A model generated the notes under the pieces. The model was given only the letters and a program-made list of their open reading frames with translations, was not told the DNA's origin and did not search any database. A stretch of DNA of 64,000 nt from Ligilactobacillus cholophilus (GTDB taxonomy: Bacteria; Bacillota; Bacilli; Lactobacillales; Lactobacillaceae), in assembly GCF_030389495.1 (NCBI RefSeq), contig NZ_CP127832.1:124001-188000 (forward strand). The letters run 5' to 3'. The translations under genes and the position numbers were made by a program. Shown here piece by piece: positions 7,656 through 14,368 of this stretch (its first letter is position 1; every line of letters starts with the position of its first letter).

Positions 7656-7687
7656 AGGGCTTAGGTTTTACCTAAGCTCTTTTTTTA
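7656..7687 (+). terminator. Intrinsic terminator between capsid and connector genes
   Basis: GGGCTTAGGT (7658-7667) pairs with ACCTAAGCTC (7670-7679) with one G-U pair, followed by a run of T to about 7686. The ribosome binding site GGAGGTGAAG of the connector gene follows directly, so some read-through must occur; it probably sets a lower dose of the connector than of the capsid protein. Confidence 0.75.
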
Positions 7688-7701
7688 TAGGAGGTGAAGA
7701 T

Positions 7702-7977
7702 ATGACTGTACAAGTAAGTGATGTGAAAAAAGCATTATGTATTGATATAGATGATGATGACGAAATTATTCAAACGTACATTGATAATGCTACTGAATAT
7801 ATAAAAACAGCGGTATCAGAAACAGCAGATTTAACCAAGTATAAACAATTTGATTATGCTGTTACTTTATTAACCCAATTCTGGTACTTAAATCGTGATA
7901 TAGATATGAAAAAGCAACCGTTTCAAGTTGTATCATTAATTCAACAATTAAAATCTAAAGTAATATCTATAAATTAA
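7702..7977 (+). CDS. Head-tail connector protein, gp6-like (91 aa)
   Basis: The protein has the all-helical pattern of the Phage_connect_1 / HK97 gp6 family: VSDVKKALCIDIDDDDEIIQTYIDNATEYIKTAV, then a YKQFDYAVTLLTQFWYLNRD helix. Gp6-type proteins form the ring below the portal and create the docking site for the neck or tail. ATG 7702 follows an excellent GGAGGTGAAG site. It is the last structural gene in the element: no head-closure, tail terminator, tail tube, tape measure, baseplate, holin or lysin gene follows, although the related head-closure gene is present upstream. That gap is the main reason for calling the element a satellite that needs tails from a helper. Confidence 0.82.
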   Translation: MTVQVSDVKKALCIDIDDDDEIIQTYIDNATEYIKTAVSETADLTKYKQFDYAVTLLTQFWYLNRDIDMKKQPFQVVSLIQQLKSKVISIN

Positions 7978-7988
7978 ATTTATTTCTA

Positions 7989-8017
7989 TTTACTTATTGA
8001 TAAATATTTGTTATAAT
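7989..8017 (+). promoter_or_regulatory. Promoter ahead of the ArpU-like gene pair, extended -10
   Basis: A TTTACT -35-like hexamer (7989-7994) lies 17 bp from a perfect TATAAT (8012-8017) with the TG extension (TGTTATAAT). The ten bases of the -10 region resemble the promoter at 2646-2674. A start codon again lies 7 nt after the -10 box (ATG 8024), opening a 10-codon mini-ORF (8024-8056). Confidence 0.6.
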
Positions 8018-8078
8018 GTATTTATGGTTAGATATTATAAGTTTGTTGCATTTTAAATAGTACCATTATAACTCTTCG

Positions 8079-8109
8079 AAAGCTCTATCATTTTGATAGA
8101 GCTTTTTTT
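8079..8109 (+). terminator. Intrinsic terminator between the late promoter and the first ArpU-like gene
   Basis: AGCTCTATCA (8081-8090) and TGATAGAGCT (8094-8103) form a perfect 10-bp stem with a TTT loop, followed by seven T. It can end transcripts of the capsid operon and also any RNA started at the promoter at 8012, giving a short RNA of about 85 nt, unless read-through occurs into the regulator genes. Confidence 0.8.
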
Positions 8110-8132
8110 ATTTTATAAAGAAGGTGGTTAAT

Positions 8133-8495
8133 TTGAGAAGTGATGTAAAAATGATTAAATCAATTCTAAATAAGTACATAAAATTAAAAAAAGATTTGCA
8201 AGAATTCACAGTATTATCAAGCCCACTAATTGGTTCAATGGGTAGCAAAAGTAAAAAGAATAATGTTGAGAGTAAAATTTTACAACATGCAGATTATGAA
8301 TTAACCATCTCAAAAATTGAAAAGGCGATACAAAGCGTCTCTGATGATCGTTTAAAATTCATTTTGAATAACTACATAATTAATAAACAGTACAGTGTTT
8401 CAGAGATGTGTGAAAAATTATCAACATCAAAAAGTAATTTCAATTATTTAAAGAATAAAGCATTAAAAGAGTTTTATACATTATACGCTGGGTGA
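8133..8495 (+). CDS. ArpU/RinA-like late transcription regulator, first of two (120 aa)
   Basis: The C-terminal half resembles a sigma-70 region 4-like helix-turn-helix found in ArpU, RinA and LtrC-type phage regulators: DDRLKFILNNYIINKQYSVSEMCEKLSTSKSNFNYLKNKALKEF. These proteins activate late packaging and structural genes. The start is best placed at TTG 8133, because AAGGTGG (8121-8127) is correctly spaced for it, whereas it overlaps the upstream GTG 8124. The following gene is clearly similar in the same C-terminal region, so the pair looks like a tandem duplication. Being downstream of its own terminator-guarded promoter suggests feedback on late expression; this is inference. Confidence 0.65.
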   Translation: MRSDVKMIKSILNKYIKLKKDLQEFTVLSSPLIGSMGSKSKKNNVESKILQHADYELTISKIEKAIQSVSDDRLKFILNNYIINKQYSVSEMCEKLSTSKSNFNYLKNKALKEFYTLYAG

Positions 8496-8500
8496 TTTCC

Positions 8501-8890
8501 ATGAATGACAAAGAAAAAGAAATAATAAAACAGGTAAAACGATTTTTTTATAAGGATTATCCTAAATATAAACAGTTATCAGTTTTTGCGGATTTGAGTT
8601 CAGTAAATTTTGATGGTGTAAAAAGTTCTAGTAATATTAATCACCAAGAGCAAAGAATGGTAAAGGCGATTGAGGCTAAAAACATTGTAGAAATGGTTAA
8701 TACAATTATTGATAATATTTGTGATAGTCGGTATAAAACGATTTTAAAGAAATGTTATTTACAGAATGTGCCTAAATGGCAAGTTGAAAATGAATTGATG
8801 TATAGTCATAGTACATTTTATAAATTACAAAATGAGGCACTTTTGCTGTTTGCAGAGTTGTTTAATAAAATTATTGAAGTAACCATATAA
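8501..8890 (+). CDS. ArpU/RinA-like late transcription regulator, second of two (129 aa)
   Basis: The pattern CDSRYKTILKKCYLQNVPKWQVENELMYSHSTFYKLQNEALLLF lines up with the C-terminal region of the preceding protein (shared D-R-K-IL, S-F-L-N-AL-F positions). It marks the same sigma4-like helix-turn-helix family. ATG 8501 is chosen because GGTGAT (8491-8496) is 4 nt upstream; a GTG at 8492 overlapping the previous TGA is less well supported. The two regulators may act as a heterodimer or serve different promoters; the sequence does not say. The last 18 bases including the stop are duplicated just downstream. Confidence 0.62.
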   Translation: MNDKEKEIIKQVKRFFYKDYPKYKQLSVFADLSSVNFDGVKSSSNINHQEQRMVKAIEAKNIVEMVNTIIDNICDSRYKTILKKCYLQNVPKWQVENELMYSHSTFYKLQNEALLLFAELFNKIIEVTI

Positions 8891-8909
8891 GATTGAAGTA
8901 ACCATATAA
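8873..8909. repeat. Tandem 18-bp duplication at the end of the second ArpU-like gene
   Basis: ATTGAAGTAACCATATAA occurs at 8873-8890, where it encodes the last codons and the stop, and again at 8892-8909 with one base between. This looks like a simple replication-slippage duplication; the second copy is non-coding. Confidence 0.9.
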
Positions 8910-8945
8910 AAATGATAAACTTCTTTATAAAGAAAGGTGATTACG

Positions 8946-9599
8946 ATGATTTATTCAAGTGAAAGGCAGTTAGCCATATCTGGTTGGCTTAAAGAAAATG
9001 ATCAGAGTAGTTTTAATATATCATTAAAATTGCAAAAGTTTTTATTTTTTTATGAAAGCATGTCAAAAGTTGATGGTGACGATTATGATTTCCGTAAATT
9101 GAGAGGTTATAAGAATGGTCCTGTATTTAGTAACGTATGGGGAGATTACACTAAAGAAAGACCAAGTTTCGATCAAAAGTGTGATGAAGTTTATACAAGT
9201 AAAAAAGATATAGTTTGCGTTAATAGGGCAAAAACTGTAGATTTTTTTATACAAACATGTACTGAACATGAGTTATCAGAAATTTCGCATACTATGAATA
9301 TTTGGAAAAATAAAAAAGAGCGCATTAATAGCAATGAATATCAAGTTGATTTAGATGAAAATGATTTTTCTTCTGAAGATACTATATTAATTAAAAACAT
9401 AGAACAATTATACCCGCCTGAAATGATAGATAAAAATAAAGTAATTAGATGTGGAGATAAAATATTTATTCTATCTAACGAAGATTATACTAAGATTAAT
9501 CCTGAACAAATGGATACTTTAATGGAGTTGTCTAATGATAGTACGTTAGAAAACCCTGTATATGTTGATATAGATGAAGGGGTTCTTTTAATTGATTAG
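8946..9599 (+). CDS. Panacea (DUF4065) domain antitoxin-like protein (217 aa)
   Basis: The N-terminal 120 residues carry the Panacea/SocA-like signature: LAISGWL, SLKLQKFLFFYESM, the KLRGYKNGPVFSNVWGDY block and a later LSEISHTMNIW helix. Panacea proteins are antitoxins able to neutralise many unrelated toxins and are common in prophages and islands. The C-terminal 90 residues are acidic and may hold the toxin-specific part. ATG 8946 follows AAAGGTGA (8933-8940) at good distance. The next gene starts within its last codons (8-base overlap), the classic arrangement of an antitoxin-toxin pair. Position at the element's right end, just before the attachment region, is typical for accessory cargo. 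Confidence 0.75.
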   Translation: MIYSSERQLAISGWLKENDQSSFNISLKLQKFLFFYESMSKVDGDDYDFRKLRGYKNGPVFSNVWGDYTKERPSFDQKCDEVYTSKKDIVCVNRAKTVDFFIQTCTEHELSEISHTMNIWKNKKERINSNEYQVDLDENDFSSEDTILIKNIEQLYPPEMIDKNKVIRCGDKIFILSNEDYTKINPEQMDTLMELSNDSTLENPVYVDIDEGVLLID

Positions 9600-9999
9600 A
9601 CAAAAAGATGTTATAACCATTCGGATGCCTTATCCAAATATACACAGCAGGTTAGCTAAAAAAGCTCATATGTACATATGTAAAAAACATGACATTGAGT
9701 CGGAGTACGAGTTAATAAAGTGTCAATCTTATAAAACTAAAGATTTGCCTTATTTAAATCACAGAATAATTGAAGATGCCGATATTAGAAGAAATCCATT
9801 TAATCATAGGTCATTGATAGATTGCGACAAGTTATTTTTATGTCAGAATATTAATATATCAGATGTTTTTTTAACTTCTAAAAGAAGAGATGTTTGCTCT
9901 GATTTATATGATGATATTATTAATGAGTTAAATGAAGATGGATTTGATACAATTTCATTACCGGCAGAAGACATGAAATGTATAAATGATGTATTGTAA
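9592..9999 (+). CDS. Putative toxin partner of the Panacea antitoxin (135 aa)
   Basis: The protein starts with DVITIRMPYPN, followed by KKAHMYICKKHD and a NPFNHRSLIDCDKLFLCQ segment. This order of strands resembles the SH3-like barrel of PemK/MazF-type toxins (entry strand with a proline, lysine-rich K-x-x-M/R turn, later hydrophobic strands), but similarity is weak and I make the call mainly from context. TTG 9592 with GAAGGGG upstream overlaps the antitoxin gene by 8 bases. It may act as a stability module or as a defence against other phages, both known for this class. A strong terminator follows. Confidence 0.55.
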   Translation: MIRQKDVITIRMPYPNIHSRLAKKAHMYICKKHDIESEYELIKCQSYKTKDLPYLNHRIIEDADIRRNPFNHRSLIDCDKLFLCQNINISDVFLTSKRRDVCSDLYDDIINELNEDGFDTISLPAEDMKCINDVL

Positions 10000-10018
10000 A
10001 ATAAAATTTCACATTTTT

Positions 10019-10051
10019 AAACTTTCTTTTACAAAAAAAGAAAGTTTTTTT
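10019..10051 (+). terminator. Intrinsic terminator after the toxin-antitoxin operon
   Basis: AAACTTTCTTTT (10019-10030) pairs perfectly with AAAAGAAAGTTT (10036-10047) around an ACAAA loop, followed by a T-run. It ends rightward transcription of the mobile element. Confidence 0.8.
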
Positions 10052-10055
10052 ATAC

Positions 10056-10086
10056 AAAAAAACTGCTAGCAATCAAGCTAACAGTT
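10056..10086 (-). terminator. Leftward intrinsic terminator, probably for the rpiA-pepC transcript
   Basis: AACTGCTAGC (10061-10070) and GCTAACAGTT (10077-10086) form a 10-bp stem with one mismatch. On the minus strand the hairpin is followed by seven T (A-run 10056-10062 on the plus strand). It faces transcription arriving from pepC. Confidence 0.6.
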
Positions 10087-10104
10087 ACGCCCTTGACCTA
10101 GATT

Positions 10105-10126
10105 TTTTGGCTAAGTTTTGGCTAGG
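10105..10126. repeat. Tandem 11-bp direct repeats near the right junction: candidate integrase arm sites
   Basis: TTTTGGCTAAG (10105-10115) is followed without gap by TTTTGGCTAGG (10116-10126). Head-to-tail copies spaced one DNA turn apart near an element end are typical of arm-type binding sites of tyrosine integrases. The region 9999-10234 holds no gene; it contains two terminators, these repeats and an inverted repeat. Confidence 0.45.
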
Positions 10127-10178
10127 TTTTATGTTAAATTTAATGAAATAGCATGAAACGTAATTAAAAACTAAATTC

Positions 10179-10210
10179 TTAATAAACGTTGATATTACGC
10201 GGTTTATTAA
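10179..10210. repeat. 9-bp inverted repeat near pepC: candidate attR core or pepC 3' hairpin
   Basis: TTAATAAAC (10179-10187) and GTTTATTAA (10202-10210) are perfect inverted repeats separated by 14 bp that include GATATTACGCG. They lie 24 bp beyond the pepC stop. They could be the integrase core site or a weak stem in the pepC 3' region. Without the left end of the element the core cannot be fixed. Confidence 0.3.
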
Positions 10211-10233
10211 ACAATATGAAAAGAAATAAAATG

Positions 10234-11568
10234 TTAAGCTAAGCTTCCCATGGGGTCCCAAGGCTTTAAAATTGTAGGTTTTTCATTTAAGATTTTTTGT
10301 AGTTCTTTTGGAAGGTACTTTTTGTTTACAACAATTTGATAACAAAATTCTTCCATCCAACTGTCACTCATTACGAAAAAGCCTTTTTCACCAACTTTTT
10401 CGCCCCAAGAATTTTCGACTTTCCATTTTGTAGGTTGGTCATTAACTAAATCTACACCAGTAAGAACCATTGCGTGTGTCATTAAACTTTCACAATAATC
10501 TAAACGTTCAGCTTTTGACATTGAAAAGTCAATATCAAAAAGTTCATCTTGATGGTACAATTCTGGATCCATAATACCTTCCTTGCGATCTGATTCTTGT
10601 CCAACATCTGATCCAAACCAGACACTTTGACCATTCTTTAATTGTTCGATTGCAACTTTTCGAAAAGTATTCATATCAACATTCAAATGTCTTACTTCTC
10701 GACCACCTAGAACGTTTCCAAGCATTTCAACGGTATACATGTGATTGAATGGCTTGTCTTTAGTAGGAGCGTTGATAATTGAAACATAATCATCTAAATT
10801 CCAACCAACATATTTGTTGAAAAATTCTTGTGGTGTAATATTTTGAATACTATGATATTGATTATCCTTATCATAGTATTCAAAATTAAATTCATTGACT
10901 GGTTCTCCAAATGAATATGCAAGCATACGATATACTTCTGTTAACATTTCTTGTTTGACTCTTCTAACTTCAGTCATATCAGTATTAGCATGAATTAACT
11001 CTCTAAGCTTAACTGCATCTTTACGTAACTTTAAATTTAATTGTTTATTTATCTCAGTTGAATTTGAAGAGTTAAATGTTTCTGGCATAACAGATTTAGG
11101 AACTACACCATATTTTTGGATTAGAGCAACGATCATATCCCATTGACCACCATCTTGTTGAGGGGTTTGCAATAACCAACTTACTTTACGATCAGATGTT
11201 TCTAAATCTGCAGTTGCAATGATATTTTCGTAAAAATAATTTGATTTTTCTAACTTATCCCAGAAAAATGTATAGTTTTGCGATAATTCAAAATCATCGC
11301 GCATATTTAATTTTTCACGCATAGAATGACGCATAGTATTTAAAGCGGCAAACATCCAGCAACGGCCAGATCTTTTTTGATCTGCTACTTTTCCAGTTTC
11401 TAAATTAATAGAAAAAACCGGATCCATATTAACTTCTGAACGATAATCTTTGCATACATTTAAAATACCATTTTTAGTTACGGCGCGTTCAGAAATTTCA
11501 TGTCCTTTAAGATCATCTAAGTTTGATTGAAAATTTTTTAATTGTTCTAAACTAATTTCCTTTTTCAT
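10234..11568 (-). CDS. pepC: Aminopeptidase C, bleomycin hydrolase family (444 aa)
   Basis: Cytosolic cysteine peptidase of lactic acid bacteria that removes N-terminal amino acids from peptides imported during growth on protein. The catalytic Cys70 sits in RSGRCWMFAALN, the His near residue 365 in THAMVLTGV, and the Asn near residue 386 in VENSWG. Length and the C-terminal tail, which reaches into the active site in this family, are normal. The start ATG follows AAGGTG on the minus strand. The gene lies 16 bp after rpiA on the same strand and probably forms an operon with it. Its 3' end is the chromosomal border of the mobile element; insertion has not damaged the coding region. Confidence 0.97.
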   Translation of the reverse strand: MKKEISLEQLKNFQSNLDDLKGHEISERAVTKNGILNVCKDYRSEVNMDPVFSINLETGKVADQKRSGRCWMFAALNTMRHSMREKLNMRDDFELSQNYTFFWDKLEKSNYFYENIIATADLETSDRKVSWLLQTPQQDGGQWDMIVALIQKYGVVPKSVMPETFNSSNSTEINKQLNLKLRKDAVKLRELIHANTDMTEVRRVKQEMLTEVYRMLAYSFGEPVNEFNFEYYDKDNQYHSIQNITPQEFFNKYVGWNLDDYVSIINAPTKDKPFNHMYTVEMLGNVLGGREVRHLNVDMNTFRKVAIEQLKNGQSVWFGSDVGQESDRKEGIMDPELYHQDELFDIDFSMSKAERLDYCESLMTHAMVLTGVDLVNDQPTKWKVENSWGEKVGEKGFFVMSDSWMEEFCYQIVVNKKYLPKELQKILNEKPTILKPWDPMGSLA

Positions 11569-11584
11569 AATAAAGCACCTTCAA

Positions 11585-12274
11585 TTAACGTTTTACAGGA
11601 ATAATTTCTGGCCCGTTTTCACGACCAACGATGACAGTATTTACCATATCTAGGAAGAGACCTTGTTCTACAACTCCTACTTGATTAATTAGATATTCTG
11701 CAAGTGAATGTGGCTCATCAATTTCATGTAAATATAAATCGATGACATAATTATTTGAATCAGTACGTACTAATTCATTTGTTTGTGCATCTCTTCTAAA
11801 TTTGGGATTTAATCCCTTTTTTTCAAAACGCTCAAAAACTTTTTGACTTCCATATGGAATTACTTCAACCGGCAATGGAAATGAACCTAATTTAGGTGAA
11901 AGTTTAGTTTCATCTACAATCCACATTACCTTATCAGAATTTGTAGCAACAATTTTTTCAAAGAGCAATGCAGCGCCGCCACCTTTAATTCCTTGGAAGT
12001 CAGAACTAATTTCATCAGCACCATCAATTGTTAAATCAATATGATCCACTTCATCAACAGATTTTAATGGAATCCCTAACTTACGTGCCTGTTCAGCAGT
12101 TCTATCTGAAGTAGTCACACCGACAATATCTAATCCTTCCTCTTTAACACGTTTACCTAAAGCATCTACCATATAACGAACGGTTGTACCTGTTCCTAAA
12201 CCTAAAATCATGTGATCTTCAACGAATTCAACTGATTTTTCACCAACTAATTTTTTTAATTGATTTTGATCCAT
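11585..12274 (-). CDS. rpiA: Ribose-5-phosphate isomerase A (229 aa)
   Basis: Converts ribulose 5-phosphate and ribose 5-phosphate in the pentose phosphate pathway. Family motifs are complete: [11 protein letters not shown] near residue 25, the catalytic DGADEI near 84 and [11 protein letters not shown] near 95, then [15 protein letters not shown]. The start ATG is preceded by AAAGGAGGAAATATA on the minus strand. The gene leads the leftward operon with pepC. A promoter with an extended -10 lies about 70 bp upstream. Pairing of rpiA with a peptidase gene is common in lactobacilli. Confidence 0.97.
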   Translation of the reverse strand: MDQNQLKKLVGEKSVEFVEDHMILGLGTGTTVRYMVDALGKRVKEEGLDIVGVTTSDRTAEQARKLGIPLKSVDEVDHIDLTIDGADEISSDFQGIKGGGAALLFEKIVATNSDKVMWIVDETKLSPKLGSFPLPVEVIPYGSQKVFERFEKKGLNPKFRRDAQTNELVRTDSNNYVIDLYLHEIDEPHSLAEYLINQVGVVEQGLFLDMVNTVIVGRENGPEIIPVKR

Positions 12275-12345
12275 TATATTTCCTCCTTTAGTGTATAAAA
12301 ATCATAGGAGAGTAATCTCTTATATTTTGCTGTACATCTAATTAA

Positions 12346-12374
12346 ATTTTATCATACTGAAAGAAATAAAGTTA
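12346..12374 (-). promoter_or_regulatory. Promoter of the rpiA-pepC operon
   Basis: Read on the minus strand, TAAAAT (12346-12351) is preceded by the TG extension (TGATAAAAT). An AT-rich TTTATT-like -35 lies about 17 bp further up. It is divergent from the dut promoter. Confidence 0.45.
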
Positions 12375-12401
12375 TTAAAAAAAAACCTTTAATGTTATGA
12401 T
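12372..12401 (+). promoter_or_regulatory. Promoter of dut-radA-yacL
   Basis: TATGAT (12396-12401) with a TG extension (TGTTATGAT) lies 18 bp from a weak TTATTA -35 (12372-12377), about 35 bp upstream of the dut start. Confidence 0.45.
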
Positions 12402-12436
12402 ATATTAAATGGCAAAAAGAAAGAGGATAATAAAAT

Positions 12437-12973
12437 ATGAATCGTGGATTTGAAATTGTATCGAAATATAAAAATGAAAATTTAATTCTCCCTAAGAGAC
12501 AAACAAAAAATGCGGCAGGATATGATTTTTGTGCTTCACAAGACTTTGTTCTTCCAAGTATTTGGAAACTTAACTTTGTGAAAATTTTTAAAGCACTGCG
12601 TAACCAGAAAGAATTAACTAATCAAGACTATGAAGATGCAACTCAAGTACTAAAACCTTATTTAGTTCCAACTGGAATTAAAGCATATATGAAAGATAAT
12701 GAATTTTTAATGCTTGCAAATCGCTCAAGTGCACCATTAAAACGTGGTTTGATTTTACCAAATGGTGTTGGAATTGTGGATGCAGATTATTATAATAATC
12801 CATCAAATGAAGGCGAAATTTTCTTTCAATTAGTTAATTTTGGTGTTAAAGATTATACAATTAAAAAAGGAGAAAGAATTGGTCAGGGAATTTTCCTTCC
12901 ATTTCTAACTGCAGATAATGAGGATGCACCTATTACTGAAAGAGTAGGCGGTTTTGGTTCATCAGGAAAGTAA
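12437..12973 (+). CDS. dut: dUTP diphosphatase (178 aa)
   Basis: Hydrolyses dUTP to dUMP, keeping uracil out of DNA and feeding thymidylate synthesis. Trimeric dUTPase motifs are visible: NAAGYDF (residues 24-30), a NRSSAPLKRGLILPNGVGIVDADYY block containing motifs 2 and 3, and the C-terminal glycine-rich GGFGSSGK that closes over the substrate. The middle has a longer-than-usual insertion between motifs 1 and 2 (about residues 35-65), found in several lactobacilli. radA starts 9 bp downstream, so the two are cotranscribed. Confidence 0.93.
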   Translation: MNRGFEIVSKYKNENLILPKRQTKNAAGYDFCASQDFVLPSIWKLNFVKIFKALRNQKELTNQDYEDATQVLKPYLVPTGIKAYMKDNEFLMLANRSSAPLKRGLILPNGVGIVDADYYNNPSNEGEIFFQLVNFGVKDYTIKKGERIGQGIFLPFLTADNEDAPITERVGGFGSSGK

Positions 12974-12982
12974 GGATTTAAA

Positions 12983-14353
12983 ATGGCAAAAACAAAAACA
13001 CAGTATGTCTGTCAGGAATGTGGTTATGTTTCACCAAGATATTTAGGAAGATGTCCTAATTGTGGTGCATGGAATACATTAGTGGAAGAAATTAAAGAAC
13101 AGGCAAGTACATTGAAACAAAAGGCACGGGTATCTTTTTCAGGTAATGAGATTAAACCTAAACTTATTGGTGAGGTTTCAACTAATGAAACACCAAGAGT
13201 AAAAACAAATTATGAAGAGTTTAATCGTGTTTTAGGAGGAGGAATTGTTCCAGGATCGTTAGTATTAATTGGAGGAGATCCTGGGATTGGAAAATCGACT
13301 TTGCTATTACAAGTATCTGGCCAATTAGCGCAAAAACAGACGGTTCTTTATATTTCTGGAGAAGAAAGTGCAATGCAAATTAAGTTGCGTGCTAATCGTC
13401 TAGGTGTAGGAAATAATAATTTTTATTTATATCCTGAAACTAATATGGATCGTATTAGACAAAATATTGAAGAATTAAAACCAGACTACGTCATTATTGA
13501 TTCAGTACAAACAATGCAGGAACCAGAAATGACATCAGCAGTAGGTAGTGTTGCTCAAATTCGTGAAGTTACTTCTGATTTGATGAAAATTGCTAAAACT
13601 AATGGAATTACTGTTTTTGTTGTTGGACATGTAACCAAGGGTGGCGCAATTGCTGGACCAAAAATTTTAGAACATATGGTAGATACTGTTTTATATTTTG
13701 AAGGCGATCAGCATCGTGCATATAGAATTTTACGAGCAGTAAAAAATCGTTTCGGTTCAACAAATGAAATTGGTATCTTCGAGATGAAACAGGGCGGATT
13801 AGCAGAGGTCGATAATCCATCTGAGGTTTTCTTAGAAGAACGGTTAAAGGGTGCGACAGGATCCTCTGTTGTTGTATCATTGGAAGGTACACGTCCGATT
13901 TTAGTTGAAATACAAGCTTTAGTAACACCTACAGCATTCGGTAATGCTAAACGTACTACAACTGGTTTAGATCATAACCGTGTAGCATTAATAATGGCTG
14001 TTTTAGAAAAAAGGGCTGGATTATTATTACAAAACCAAGATGCATATTTAAAAGCAGCTGGTGGAGTAAAGTTAGATGAACCAGCAATTGATTTATCCAT
14101 TGCTATAAGCATTGTTTCAAGTTATCGTGATGCAGAAACTGCACCAACAGATTGTTTTATAGGTGAATTAGGACTTACTGGCGAAGTACGTCGAGTTAAT
14201 CGAATTGAGCAAAGAGTTGCAGAAGCAGCTAAACTTGGATTCAAACGTGTATTTATTCCTAAGAATAATCTTGATGTGTGGAAGATTCCACAAAACATTC
14301 AAGTAATTGGAGTACAAACATTATCAGAAACTTTAAAATATGTTTTTAATTAG
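12983..14353 (+). CDS. radA: DNA repair protein RadA (456 aa)
   Basis: RadA is a RecA-like, DnaB-like ATPase that drives branch migration during recombination and transformation. It opens with a zinc finger of Cys10, Cys13, Cys24 and Cys27, followed by the Walker [13 protein letters not shown]. The VKNRFG signature of the family lies in the middle, and a Lon-like C-terminal domain includes the [15 protein letters not shown] segment. Length is normal. It lies between dut and a PIN/TRAM gene, the standard order in Lactobacillaceae and close to that of Bacillus (radA-disA-yacL without disA). Confidence 0.97.
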   Translation: MAKTKTQYVCQECGYVSPRYLGRCPNCGAWNTLVEEIKEQASTLKQKARVSFSGNEIKPKLIGEVSTNETPRVKTNYEEFNRVLGGGIVPGSLVLIGGDPGIGKSTLLLQVSGQLAQKQTVLYISGEESAMQIKLRANRLGVGNNNFYLYPETNMDRIRQNIEELKPDYVIIDSVQTMQEPEMTSAVGSVAQIREVTSDLMKIAKTNGITVFVVGHVTKGGAIAGPKILEHMVDTVLYFEGDQHRAYRILRAVKNRFGSTNEIGIFEMKQGGLAEVDNPSEVFLEERLKGATGSSVVVSLEGTRPILVEIQALVTPTAFGNAKRTTTGLDHNRVALIMAVLEKRAGLLLQNQDAYLKAAGGVKLDEPAIDLSIAISIVSSYRDAETAPTDCFIGELGLTGEVRRVNRIEQRVAEAAKLGFKRVFIPKNNLDVWKIPQNIQVIGVQTLSETLKYVFN

Positions 14354-14368
14354 AAAAGAAGTGATAGA

